From Peptococcaceae bacterium UBA6116 (lineage in GTDB: Bacteria; Bacillota; Desulfitobacteriia; Desulfitobacteriales; Syntrophobotulaceae), in assembly GCA_002423425.1 (NCBI GenBank), contig DIWC01000049.1:125123-163400 (forward strand): a stretch of DNA of 38,278 nt, read 5' to 3'. Shown one piece after another: positions 7,702 to 14,355 of this stretch. The notes below the pieces were generated by a model. It was not told the DNA's origin and searched no databases. It worked only from the letters and a program-made list of their open reading frames with translations. Position 1 is the stretch's first letter. The number at the start of each line of letters is the position of its first letter. The translations under genes were made by a program, and so were the position numbers.

Positions 7702-9702
7702 TTAAGTTGTTTGACTTAAGATTCTAAAACGAAGTGATGTTGTCAAATCTGCTTTATTTTCATTATTTAACCTGATTAGAAACGTTCCTGTTCCTCCGAG
7801 CCAAGTTACAATGCCAAGCTCTTCGAATATCTTTATCATTTGCAATTGCCTATCTTGATCCGGGCCCGCCCGCCAGACTATAAAACCATCATTGTCTTCC
7901 ATGCTCTTCAATATCTTATAAAAATCAACCAGCATTTGTCTTGTTAATCTGATAACTGGAGATGAATCTATTTTTATTTGTTCCTCAGTACAAGCTACCT
8001 CATCAAGGCTCTCGGCTGCTGACTGGCGATAATCCTTGAGTACCGCCTGCAACTTTTTTTCGTTGTGAAAATTATTGACTTCCAGGGTATAAATAATGTC
8101 TACGGACCTAAGTTTAGATAATTGTTCAAATTCCTGACCTCTTTTATAAGCCAGACCTTCCAACAGATGACCACCGGCTTCCATGGTCAGTTTTAAATGA
8201 TCTCCTTCTTTGCCAATAATCTGAACTTTTTTGACAGTGAGATTGCTCGTAAATAAAAGAGGCGCAGGATTGTCCGCTCCAAAAGGGGCCATCTGTTCCA
8301 ACTCTTTTTCCAGGTTAAAATCGAGTTCATTATACGGTACCGCCGCGTCTATCAGGAATTCTTGTTGAAAACTTAATCCACCGGCGATAAAGCTTTTTAT
8401 AAGAGCCTCCCGCAACAGTTTAATATTCTCGGTTTCTATTGTAAATCCTGCTGCCTGCTTATGCCCTCCAAATTTAATAAGTAAGGGAACGAGCTTTGAC
8501 AATTCATCAAAAACATTATAACCTTTAATCCCCCTGGCCGAACCTTTGCCGACATTTTCTTCTTCAGCAATCAGATAAACCGGACGGCCATACTTCTCAA
8601 CTAATCTCGAAGCGACAATTCCGATTACTCCATGATGCCAGGTTGTTGAAGACAAGACAATAACTTCGGGCAATGGAGCCCCGGCTAATATAAGATCCGC
8701 CTCTTGCAGAATTTTTTTCTCTGTTAACTGTCTCTGGTTGTTTTCTGCGCTTAAGTCTTTGGCAATATTTAAAGCATCCCCATAATCTTCTTCCAACAAC
8801 AGATTTAAAGCTAAACGGGCAGTATCCATTCTTCCGGCAGCATTTATCCTTGGTGCCGCCATAAAAGATATTTGTCCGGCTTTAAGTTTCTTGCCGTTTA
8901 GACCGCATTCTTCGAGAAGTGCCTTTATCCCGGTATGTTTGCTGTTTTCCATGGCGATAAGTCCATATTTGACAAGAATACGATTTTCGCCGATTAATGG
9001 AACTATATCCGCAACCGTACCTAATGCAACCAAATCTAGGTACTCAAATTCCGTTCCGCAGGTGAAAGGATAATTATAGCGGCAAAATAAAGCTTGAACA
9101 AGTTTAAAGGCTACGCCTACCCCTGCAAGGTGTTTAAATGGGTAACCTGATCCGTCGGCTTTAGGGTTTAAAATACCCACTGCCGCGGGCAAAGCTTCTG
9201 ATGGTTCATGATGATCCGTAATAATTATATCAATACCGCAAGTTGCTGCCCACGAGATTTCTTCTACAGCATTTATGCCGCAATCAACGGTGATGATTAA
9301 GCCTACATCACTGCCGGCAGCCTTCTCAATAATATCTTTATGTAGCCCATACCCTTCTTCCCGTTTAGGTATATGAACAAGGACATTAAAGCTTAATTTT
9401 AATAAAACTTTAAACATTAATGCCGTAGCAGTAACCCCATCAACATCATAATCGCCGTAAATAAGAACCTTTTCACGGGATTGCAATGCTTTATCGAGTC
9501 TCGCAACTACTTTTTCCATATCATTAAAAAGGAAAGGCGAGTGTAATTCAAATAATGAAGGCCTTAAGTATTCAAGGGCCGGGGAAACCGATATATAACC
9601 CCTTTTAAGAAGAATATCCGTAATACTTGAAGGAATGCCTGCTTTGTTTAATTGCAGAACAGCTGATTCACTCTTTTTTGATATTTTCCACTTATTCGAC
9701 AT
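7702..9702 (-). CDS. recJ: Single-stranded-DNA-specific exonuclease RecJ
   Basis: 5'-3' single-strand DNA exonuclease used in recombination and mismatch repair. It carries the DHH phosphoesterase motifs: YGDYDVDGVTATA (motif I), DCGIN, and ITDHHEP with the DHH signature. DHHA1 follows, with GIVASRLVEKYGRPV and GGHKQAAGF, then the OB domain and a roughly 110-residue C-terminal extension common in Firmicutes. From the chosen ATG (9700-9702, MSNKWKI) the protein has 666 residues. The longer reading to 9762 would add an unlikely basic leader and overlap lapA much further. The gene overlaps the end of the LapA-domain gene by 11 bases and precedes relA. Confidence 0.94.
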   Translation of the reverse strand: MSNKWKISKKSESAVLQLNKAGIPSSITDILLKRGYISVSPALEYLRPSLFELHSPFLFNDMEKVVARLDKALQSREKVLIYGDYDVDGVTATALMFKVLLKLSFNVLVHIPKREEGYGLHKDIIEKAAGSDVGLIITVDCGINAVEEISWAATCGIDIIITDHHEPSEALPAAVGILNPKADGSGYPFKHLAGVGVAFKLVQALFCRYNYPFTCGTEFEYLDLVALGTVADIVPLIGENRILVKYGLIAMENSKHTGIKALLEECGLNGKKLKAGQISFMAAPRINAAGRMDTARLALNLLLEEDYGDALNIAKDLSAENNQRQLTEKKILQEADLILAGAPLPEVIVLSSTTWHHGVIGIVASRLVEKYGRPVYLIAEEENVGKGSARGIKGYNVFDELSKLVPLLIKFGGHKQAAGFTIETENIKLLREALIKSFIAGGLSFQQEFLIDAAVPYNELDFNLEKELEQMAPFGADNPAPLLFTSNLTVKKVQIIGKEGDHLKLTMEAGGHLLEGLAYKRGQEFEQLSKLRSVDIIYTLEVNNFHNEKKLQAVLKDYRQSAAESLDEVACTEEQIKIDSSPVIRLTRQMLVDFYKILKSMEDNDGFIVWRAGPDQDRQLQMIKIFEELGIVTWLGGTGTFLIRLNNENKADLTTSLRFRILSQTT

Positions 9703-10030
9703 TAGAATTCGTCTTCTCCGTACAGGTAAGATCATCAGTGTTTTTAGCATTGGAAACATCAATCGGATCTGCCTCAGCAGCTTTTGGGCCAGCTCCCTTT
9801 TTAATTTCGGTTTGATTTTTAGATCGTTTTTTAATTTGATTTTTTAATTCCCGCGAGACAGCAAGACAAAACATTAACAGAGCCCCGGCAAAAACCGAGC
9901 AGAAAATTATAAGTACCAGAGGCAAATGCGCTGACCAGATTATGAACTGCACCGGTACTGCCGCAGCATTTTGAACAGCAAAAATAACAATTATTAAGGC
10001 CAAAACAATGGAAAACATTAAAACGAACAT
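9692..10030 (-). CDS. LapA-domain (DUF1049) membrane protein
   Basis: Small inner-membrane protein of 112 residues with two transmembrane helices (about residues 2-22 and 37-60) around a short VQNAAAVPVQFIIW segment, the pattern of the LapA/DUF1049 family. In proteobacteria LapA helps lipopolysaccharide assembly. In Gram-positives the role is unknown, so no function is claimed. The C-terminal 50 residues are charged and probably cytoplasmic (KKRSKNQTEIKK). GGGAGG lies six bases before the ATG. Its 3' end overlaps the recJ start. Confidence 0.8.
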   Translation of the reverse strand: MFVLMFSIVLALIIVIFAVQNAAAVPVQFIIWSAHLPLVLIIFCSVFAGALLMFCLAVSRELKNQIKKRSKNQTEIKKGAGPKAAEADPIDVSNAKNTDDLTCTEKTNSNVE

Positions 10031-10054
10031 ACTAACCCTCCCAATAAAGTAGTA

Positions 10055-10498
10055 TTAGTAAAGTATATTTCCTATAATAATCCATCCGCTGCAAAAAATA
10101 AACTTAAAAATTAATTGCAAATAAAAAGCCTTCGGTATTTCTCTATAAGTAAAGGCCAAAGGAATCCCTACAATTAACGTCCATATTATCAGCCCTGGTA
10201 TTAAGGGCAAAAAAACGCCAAACGCCAAAACCGATACAGCTGAACCTGCGGTTACTTTAACCAATCTTAAATTACGGGTTTTTCTATTGAGAAGATAATT
10301 TATTGTCCAGCCGCAAAGCGAATAAACAGAAATAATAAGCTCCCAAAAGTAGATGCCTTGGAACGCATAATAATTGTGAACAATATTAATGACAGACAAC
10401 AACAGCCAACTGGATATTATACCTATTGTTACCCCAAACAAACTGGAACCGGCAGCAACAATAAGTAAGAATTCCAAAACAAGATATTCTAAAAACAA
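10055..10498 (-). CDS. Uncharacterised multi-pass membrane protein
   Basis: I do not recognise this 147-residue protein with confidence. It is very hydrophobic, with about four predicted transmembrane segments (residues about 8-38, 48-66, 80-112 and 127-146). A basic loop (LLNRKTRNLRLVK) lies between segments two and three. The GxxxPLIPGLIIWTLIVG stretch faintly recalls DUF456-type membrane proteins. The start codon is TTG with GGTGG four bases upstream. The next gene, lapA, starts 24 bases after its stop, so it probably opens the lapA-recJ-relA operon. Confidence 0.6.
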   Translation of the reverse strand: MFLEYLVLEFLLIVAAGSSLFGVTIGIISSWLLLSVINIVHNYYAFQGIYFWELIISVYSLCGWTINYLLNRKTRNLRLVKVTAGSAVSVLAFGVFLPLIPGLIIWTLIVGIPLAFTYREIPKAFYLQLIFKFIFCSGWIIIGNILY

Positions 10499-10567
10499 TC
10501 TTCCACCATCTTTTCTTTGCCATTATTATCTATAGTATTAACTGTAAGGACTGGAAATAATTATGAT

Positions 10568-10593
10568 ACAAAAAAAATAGCCGCCAACTATTT
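10568..10593 (-). terminator. Weak terminator-like hairpin
   Basis: On the minus strand AAATAG and CTATTT (10575-10580 and 10588-10593 on the plus strand) form a 6-bp stem followed by a run of eight T residues. It could end transcription from the small ORF at 10672-10917 before the lapA-recJ operon. The stem is short. Confidence 0.4.
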
Positions 10594-10671
10594 GTTAACA
10601 ACCTAATTGTGGGTCAACATAACGTTCTCTAACCGCTCATCGGCTGTGCCATGAAGAACAGTCAAAGGTCT

Positions 10672-10917
10672 TCACGGCCATGGGGCTGACCGCCGCACTC
10701 CCCTGCATGAGCATCCTAGCGCTGGCACACCATGATGCTTATGCTCAAGATAATTCAGGCTACCGCCATGGTTAGAGTCAAAATTTATCTCAGTCTTAGG
10801 GAAGGATAAAGGACTTGGAAAATAATAGACTCCGCCTTCCTTAAGAATAGCCTGAACCATTTCCTCAACACAGCAATCTTTTAACAATATGTCGAATGTC
10901 GATAAAATTAACGCCAT
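10672..10917 (-). CDS. Doubtful small ORF, unrecognised
   Basis: An 81-codon reading frame that matches nothing I know. The N-terminal half (LILSTFDILLKDCCVEEMVQAILKEGG) reads like a plausible helical protein. The C-terminal half (KHHGVPALGCSCRGVRRSAPWP) looks like random translation of GC-rich DNA. No Shine-Dalgarno precedes the ATG. It may be a decayed gene or insertion-sequence fragment between the recJ operon and the two-component cassette, flanked by the 10-bp direct repeats noted for this interval. Confidence 0.25.
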   Translation of the reverse strand: MALILSTFDILLKDCCVEEMVQAILKEGGVYYFPSPLSFPKTEINFDSNHGGSLNYLEHKHHGVPALGCSCRGVRRSAPWP

Positions 10918-11046
10918 GGCATCAGACTCTCTCTGGACTGTGCCATGGCTTTATTAAATAATCGCTGTACCGGGTGGATACTATATGAATCAAATACAAA
11001 ACGCAACATTAAATAGCCTGATTAGTAAGTCTCTCCCCTTGATTTC

Positions 11047-11075
11047 TTTACAGCATTTTTATACCGTTTTATGTT
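11047..11075 (+). promoter_or_regulatory. Promoter of the sensor kinase/regulator pair
   Basis: TTTACA (11047-11052) and TATGTT (11070-11075) are separated by 17 bases, a reasonable sigma-A promoter. TSS would be near 11082, about ten bases before the GGAGG site. No TTAAC repeats like those at 13032-13110 are present here. Confidence 0.5.
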
Positions 11076-11105
11076 ATGATAAAATTTAAACTGGAGGTGA
11101 AATAT

Positions 11106-12185
11106 GTGAAATTGAATATGTTGAAAGGCAAATTCCCCCCGTCCTGGCAGAACACAATTATTTCTATACTCGTGCTCACCGTAGCCAGCATCATATGTGC
11201 TTTGCTGAGACCTGTCAGTGATAACAGCATTTATGCGCCATTGATATTTATCCTGGCAGTAACGGTTATTTCGTTAAAGACCGGGGGCTATTTTTACGGA
11301 ATATGCGGGTCGGTGCTGGCTGTTATATGCGTAAACTATATTTTTACTTACCCTTATATGTCCTTAGACTTCACCATTACAGGCTATCCTCTCACCTTTT
11401 TGACCATGCTGGCAGTGTCCTTAATCATAAGCACGCTGACAACCCGTATAAAAAAACAGGAAAGGATGCATATTGAGATTGAGAAAGAAAAGGTCCGTGC
11501 AAATCTCTTGCGGGCGATATCCCATGACCTGCGAACGCCTCTGACCTCCATCATCGGCGCAACCTGCGCTATTCTGGATAACTATGACTCCCTGACCTCG
11601 GAGACAAAACGGGATCTGCTTGGCAAGGTGAGGGAGGATGCTCAATGGCTTGTCCGTATGGTGGAAAATATTCTCTCCATTACCCGGATCGGCTCAGACC
11701 CCTCGCAGTCCAATCTGATTAAAAAACCGGAGGCTGTAGAGGAAATCTTAAGCGAAATCCTGGAGAAATTCAAAAGACAATACCCTGGCACGGCGGTTTC
11801 TGTCAAGGTCCCCGAAAAACTCCTGATTGTGCCCATGGACGCCATGCTTATTGAGCAGGTTATAATAAATATCATGGAAAACGCCGTCATTCATGGCGTC
11901 ACAACTACTAAAATATCGGTTTTGGTATACTGCCACGGTATGGAAGCAGTATTTGAGATCCGCGACAACGGCAAAGGCATACCGCCGGATGTGCTCCCCT
12001 GGCTGTTTCACGGGAATAGCCAGGGTCTCCGCGAGCCACAGAAGGCCGAACACAAGCGCAGTATGGGCATCGGCCTCTCTGTATGTACCAGCATCGTAAA
12101 AGCGCATGGCGGGACCCTTACGGTTAAGAGCATGCCCGATTCAGGCGGAGCGGAGTTTTGTTTCACTCTGCCGACGGATGAATGA
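11106..12185 (+). CDS. Truncated KdpD-like sensor histidine kinase
   Basis: Membrane sensor kinase matching only the C-terminal half of KdpD. A four-helix DUF4118 membrane domain (about residues 15-105 from the chosen start) precedes the HisKA dimerisation domain with H-box ISHDLRTPLTSI. The ATPase domain has an N-box (IMENAVIHG), G1 (IRDNGKGIPPD) and G2 (MGIGLSVCTSIVKAHGG). The cytoplasmic KdpD sensor and universal-stress domains are absent, so it probably does not sense K+ in the classic way. No kdpFABC genes are in the window. The start is taken as GTG at 11106 because GGAGG lies eight bases upstream; a longer frame opens at 11076. Response regulator follows after 16 bases. Confidence 0.85.
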   Translation: MKLNMLKGKFPPSWQNTIISILVLTVASIICALLRPVSDNSIYAPLIFILAVTVISLKTGGYFYGICGSVLAVICVNYIFTYPYMSLDFTITGYPLTFLTMLAVSLIISTLTTRIKKQERMHIEIEKEKVRANLLRAISHDLRTPLTSIIGATCAILDNYDSLTSETKRDLLGKVREDAQWLVRMVENILSITRIGSDPSQSNLIKKPEAVEEILSEILEKFKRQYPGTAVSVKVPEKLLIVPMDAMLIEQVIINIMENAVIHGVTTTKISVLVYCHGMEAVFEIRDNGKGIPPDVLPWLFHGNSQGLREPQKAEHKRSMGIGLSVCTSIVKAHGGTLTVKSMPDSGGAEFCFTLPTDE

Positions 12186-12201
12186 AAGAGGAGAATTTGT
12201 T

Positions 12202-12909
12202 ATGGCTATCAAAGAGAAAATCTTGATTGTGGAAGACGAACGTAACATTTGCAGTTTTCTGACCACCGTGCTTACGGCAAATAACTACGATGTCATTGTT
12301 TCTCATACAGGGGCCGATGCCTACGCCATGATTACCTCTCACTGTCCTGATCTGGTTCTGCTGGATCTGGGGCTGCCTGATATTGACGGACTGAGCATCG
12401 TGTCCGCCGTACGTGAGTGGACACAGCTGCCAATCGTTGTGATCTCATCCAGGGCGCAGGAACGGGATAAGGTGGACGCCTTGGACAGGGGAGCGGATGA
12501 CTATATTACCAAGCCTTTCGGCACAAGCGAATTGCTCGCCCGTATCCGCACTGCCATACGCCATACGTATACCTGCGCGTTAAACGAAGGCGTTGCGCAG
12601 AACGGAATTTTCAAAATCGGCGAACTGACCATCGACTACGACAAGCACCGCGTGCTTATCAGAGAAGAAGACGCTCACCTCACACAGAATGAGTACAAAA
12701 TCATGGCCTTGCTGGGTAAATACGCCGGAAAGGTATTAACATACGACTATATACTCAAGGAACTGTGGGGACCTTTGGCCAAGAGGAACAACCAGATCCT
12801 TCGCGTTAATATGGCCAACATCCGCCGTAAGATTGAAGAAAATCCGGCGGAACCAAAATATGTTTTTACCGAAGTCGGCATTGGATACCGCATGACGCAC
12901 GGAGAGTGA
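12202..12909 (+). CDS. KdpE-like OmpR/PhoB-family response regulator
   Basis: Transcription factor of 235 residues, paired with the upstream kinase. The receiver domain (about residues 1-120) has acidic residues in VEDE, the phosphoacceptor Asp in LLDLGLPD, and the Lys in TKPF. The C-terminal winged-helix domain ends in YVFTEVGIGYRM, as in KdpE. The ATG at 12202 has GAGGAG upstream; the reading frame extends to 12106 but those residues are not receiver-like. Adjacent TTAAC repeats at 13032-13110 have the spacing expected for this family and are its most likely target (inference). Confidence 0.93.
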   Translation: MAIKEKILIVEDERNICSFLTTVLTANNYDVIVSHTGADAYAMITSHCPDLVLLDLGLPDIDGLSIVSAVREWTQLPIVVISSRAQERDKVDALDRGADDYITKPFGTSELLARIRTAIRHTYTCALNEGVAQNGIFKIGELTIDYDKHRVLIREEDAHLTQNEYKIMALLGKYAGKVLTYDYILKELWGPLAKRNNQILRVNMANIRRKIEENPAEPKYVFTEVGIGYRMTHGE

Positions 12910-12973
12910 CGCCAACGCTTTTTTCCGACCGATATTTCTCTTCGTTTTTCTCATGAAATTTTCAAAAGCCAGA

Positions 12974-13009
12974 AAAATCCCTCCGGGGCCACGTCTCCGG
13001 AGGGATTTT
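12974..13009 (+). terminator. Rho-independent terminator after the response regulator
   Basis: A perfect 13-bp inverted repeat, AAAATCCCTCCGG (12974-12986) and CCGGAGGGATTTT (12997-13009), with a 10-base loop. The A and T ends make it usable on either strand. It separates the kinase/regulator operon from the PH-domain gene, which therefore needs its own promoter. Confidence 0.8.
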
Positions 13010-13031
13010 GCCGTGCGTCACATATAAAGAT

Positions 13032-13128
13032 CTTAACGGTCTTAACAGAACAATGCGGAAAAATTAACGCCTTTTAACGCCTGGCCCTGCTGTCTTAACA
13101 TCCTCTTAACGCGTTCTCATGCTACACT
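13032..13128 (+). promoter_or_regulatory. Six-copy TTAAC repeat array and promoter for the PH-domain gene
   Basis: Six copies of an (N)TTAAC(G/A) half-site start at 13032, 13041, 13063, 13073, 13094 and 13105. They fall in three pairs spaced 9, 10 and 11 bases, with pairs offset by 21-22 bases between facing copies, so all lie on about one face of the helix. The last ends 12 bases before an extended -10 (TGC-TACACT, -10 at 13123-13128), and no normal -35 exists. This is the architecture of OmpR/PhoB-family activated promoters such as Bacillus PhoP sites (TTAACA-like repeats). Control by the adjacent KdpE-like regulator is inferred. Confidence 0.7.
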
Positions 13129-13156
13129 GGTGAAAACATACAAGGAGGTATATATT

Positions 13157-13735
13157 ATGGAAAAGGAAGCATTGGACAACCTGTTAGAAAAGGATGAACT
13201 GGTTTTATGGTCCGGAAAGCCGGCGCCCTTCAAAATCATGGATAAATACTATAAGCCAGTATTTATCAGGAATTATCTTATTACCATTTTTATTGTCGCT
13301 TTATTATTTACTGTAACGCTTGTTCGCAGCGCAAACGTCTCAGGGATAAATATTACAGCTTTGAGTGTCATGTACTGCATTCCCTTGGTGATAGTTCCGT
13401 CAAAACTTTCTATTTACAGCAAATATAGAGCACAATGCCAATATTTTCTCACGAACAAAAATATCATCGCCTATGTCTCGAAAACTCAGAAGCTTAAGTA
13501 CCCTCTCAGTAATATCGATAAGTTTGATTCGGTTCAGCAGAGTGAAGGCACAATGTCAATACGCATAGGAAAAGCAGTCGGTATCCCAATTAGGAAAAAC
13601 CGGGACTACGCATTGAATTGCCTTTCTGAAAATACAACTGAAGAGCCAAACAAGGGTTGCCTACTGTACAATCTGTCCGAAAAAGACGCCAGCACAGTTC
13701 TTAAACTTATTGATAAATATAGAGTTGTTGCATAA
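13157..13735 (+). CDS. PH-domain-like (bPH2-type) membrane protein
   Basis: A 192-residue protein with two adjacent transmembrane helices (about residues 35-55 and 61-80) after a cytoplasmic start containing ELVLWSGKPAP. The following soluble domain (YFLTNKNIIAY..., then a VSKTQKLKYPLSNIDKF-like strand) has the YxLTNxRIIxxxG pattern of bacterial PH domains. The family's role is poorly defined, so no function is assigned. AAGGAGG precedes the ATG at 13157; the frame opens slightly earlier. It follows the TTAAC array and is probably the controlled output of the upstream two-component pair. Confidence 0.65.
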   Translation: MEKEALDNLLEKDELVLWSGKPAPFKIMDKYYKPVFIRNYLITIFIVALLFTVTLVRSANVSGINITALSVMYCIPLVIVPSKLSIYSKYRAQCQYFLTNKNIIAYVSKTQKLKYPLSNIDKFDSVQQSEGTMSIRIGKAVGIPIRKNRDYALNCLSENTTEEPNKGCLLYNLSEKDASTVLKLIDKYRVVA

Positions 13736-13787
13736 GCCATTTATTGCCATACATTATAATCATTATTACAGAACAGAACCCTGAGGG

Positions 13788-13841
13788 GGCGGGTAGCGCT
13801 TCTTTATAGCAAGGCAGCTTGGAAAAGAAGCGCTACCCGCC
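13788..13841. repeat. 18-bp perfect inverted repeat between convergent genes
   Basis: GGCGGGTAGCGCTTCTTT (13788-13805) is exactly inverted at 13824-13841, with an 18-base loop. It lies between the convergent PH-domain gene and ilvN, so a bidirectional transcription stop is the simplest role. There is no T-run directly after either arm, which is unusual for a terminator of this strength. Confidence 0.7.
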
Positions 13842-13853
13842 TTACTAAATCGT

Positions 13854-14351
13854 TTAATCCTCTTTCGCAGCTTTTGCCCCTCTGCAGATTGCTACCTTTC
13901 CTGTCCGCACAATTTCCTTAATCCCATAATCTTTTAATAACTCGCACATGGCATCAATTTTCACTTCTTCACCAATCAACTCAATGATCATTGTTTCTTT
14001 ATTGACATCAACAATATGCGCCCTAAAAATTTCTACAATATTTATTATTTCTGCTCTATCTCCAGGAGCAGCTTTTACTTTTATCAAGGCAAGTTCGCGG
14101 TGAATCCGGTCCTGTCCCGTAAGGTCAATAATTTTAATGACATCGATCAATTTGGAGAGCTGATTAACAACCTGTTCAAGTTCATATTCATCACCAGCCT
14201 CAACCACAATTGTAATCCTGGTCATGTCCGGTTCTTCCGTATACCCGGCGGCAATACTCTCTATATTAAAAGCCCTGCGGCTTATTAAACCGGAAATGTG
14301 AGTAAGAACACCGGGTTTATTCTCCACCAGTACCGCTAACGTATACTTCAT
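13854..14351 (-). CDS. ilvN: Acetolactate synthase small (regulatory) subunit
   Basis: Regulatory subunit of acetohydroxyacid synthase, first committed enzyme of valine, leucine and isoleucine synthesis. The 165-residue protein has the N-terminal ACT domain (LAVLVENKPGVLTHISGLISRRAFNIESIAAG), which binds the feedback inhibitor valine, and the C-terminal ALS-SS domain (about residues 80-155). Length is typical. It follows ilvB after four bases and ends 12 bases short of the 18-bp inverted repeat. The ketol-acid reductoisomerase gene ilvC, often next in line, is missing here; the region beyond belongs to the plus-strand cassette. Confidence 0.95.
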   Translation of the reverse strand: MKYTLAVLVENKPGVLTHISGLISRRAFNIESIAAGYTEEPDMTRITIVVEAGDEYELEQVVNQLSKLIDVIKIIDLTGQDRIHRELALIKVKAAPGDRAEIINIVEIFRAHIVDVNKETMIIELIGEEVKIDAMCELLKDYGIKEIVRTGKVAICRGAKAAKED

Positions 14352-14355
14352 AGCA

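Larger units (their letters stand above)
10499..11046. other. Low-information interval, possible decayed mobile DNA
   Basis: No clear gene is present apart from the doubtful ORF at 10672-10917. The interval holds a 10-bp direct repeat (CTGTGCCATG at 10644-10653 and 10938-10947), four CCATGG sites, and a locally GC-richer patch near 10680-10735. A weak promoter for the 10498 gene may lie just upstream of it. The boundary coincides with the change of gene direction and base composition that begins the plus-strand two-component cassette. Confidence 0.4.

Noticed and set aside
9703..9762. Longer recJ start adding 20 residues
   Set aside because: The extension lies inside the LapA-domain gene, is not RecJ-like, and the start at 9702 has a GGAG upstream.
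11748..12107. Minus-strand frame of 119 codons within the kinase gene
   Set aside because: It is a shadow of the histidine kinase, whose ATPase motifs lie in the plus-strand frame.
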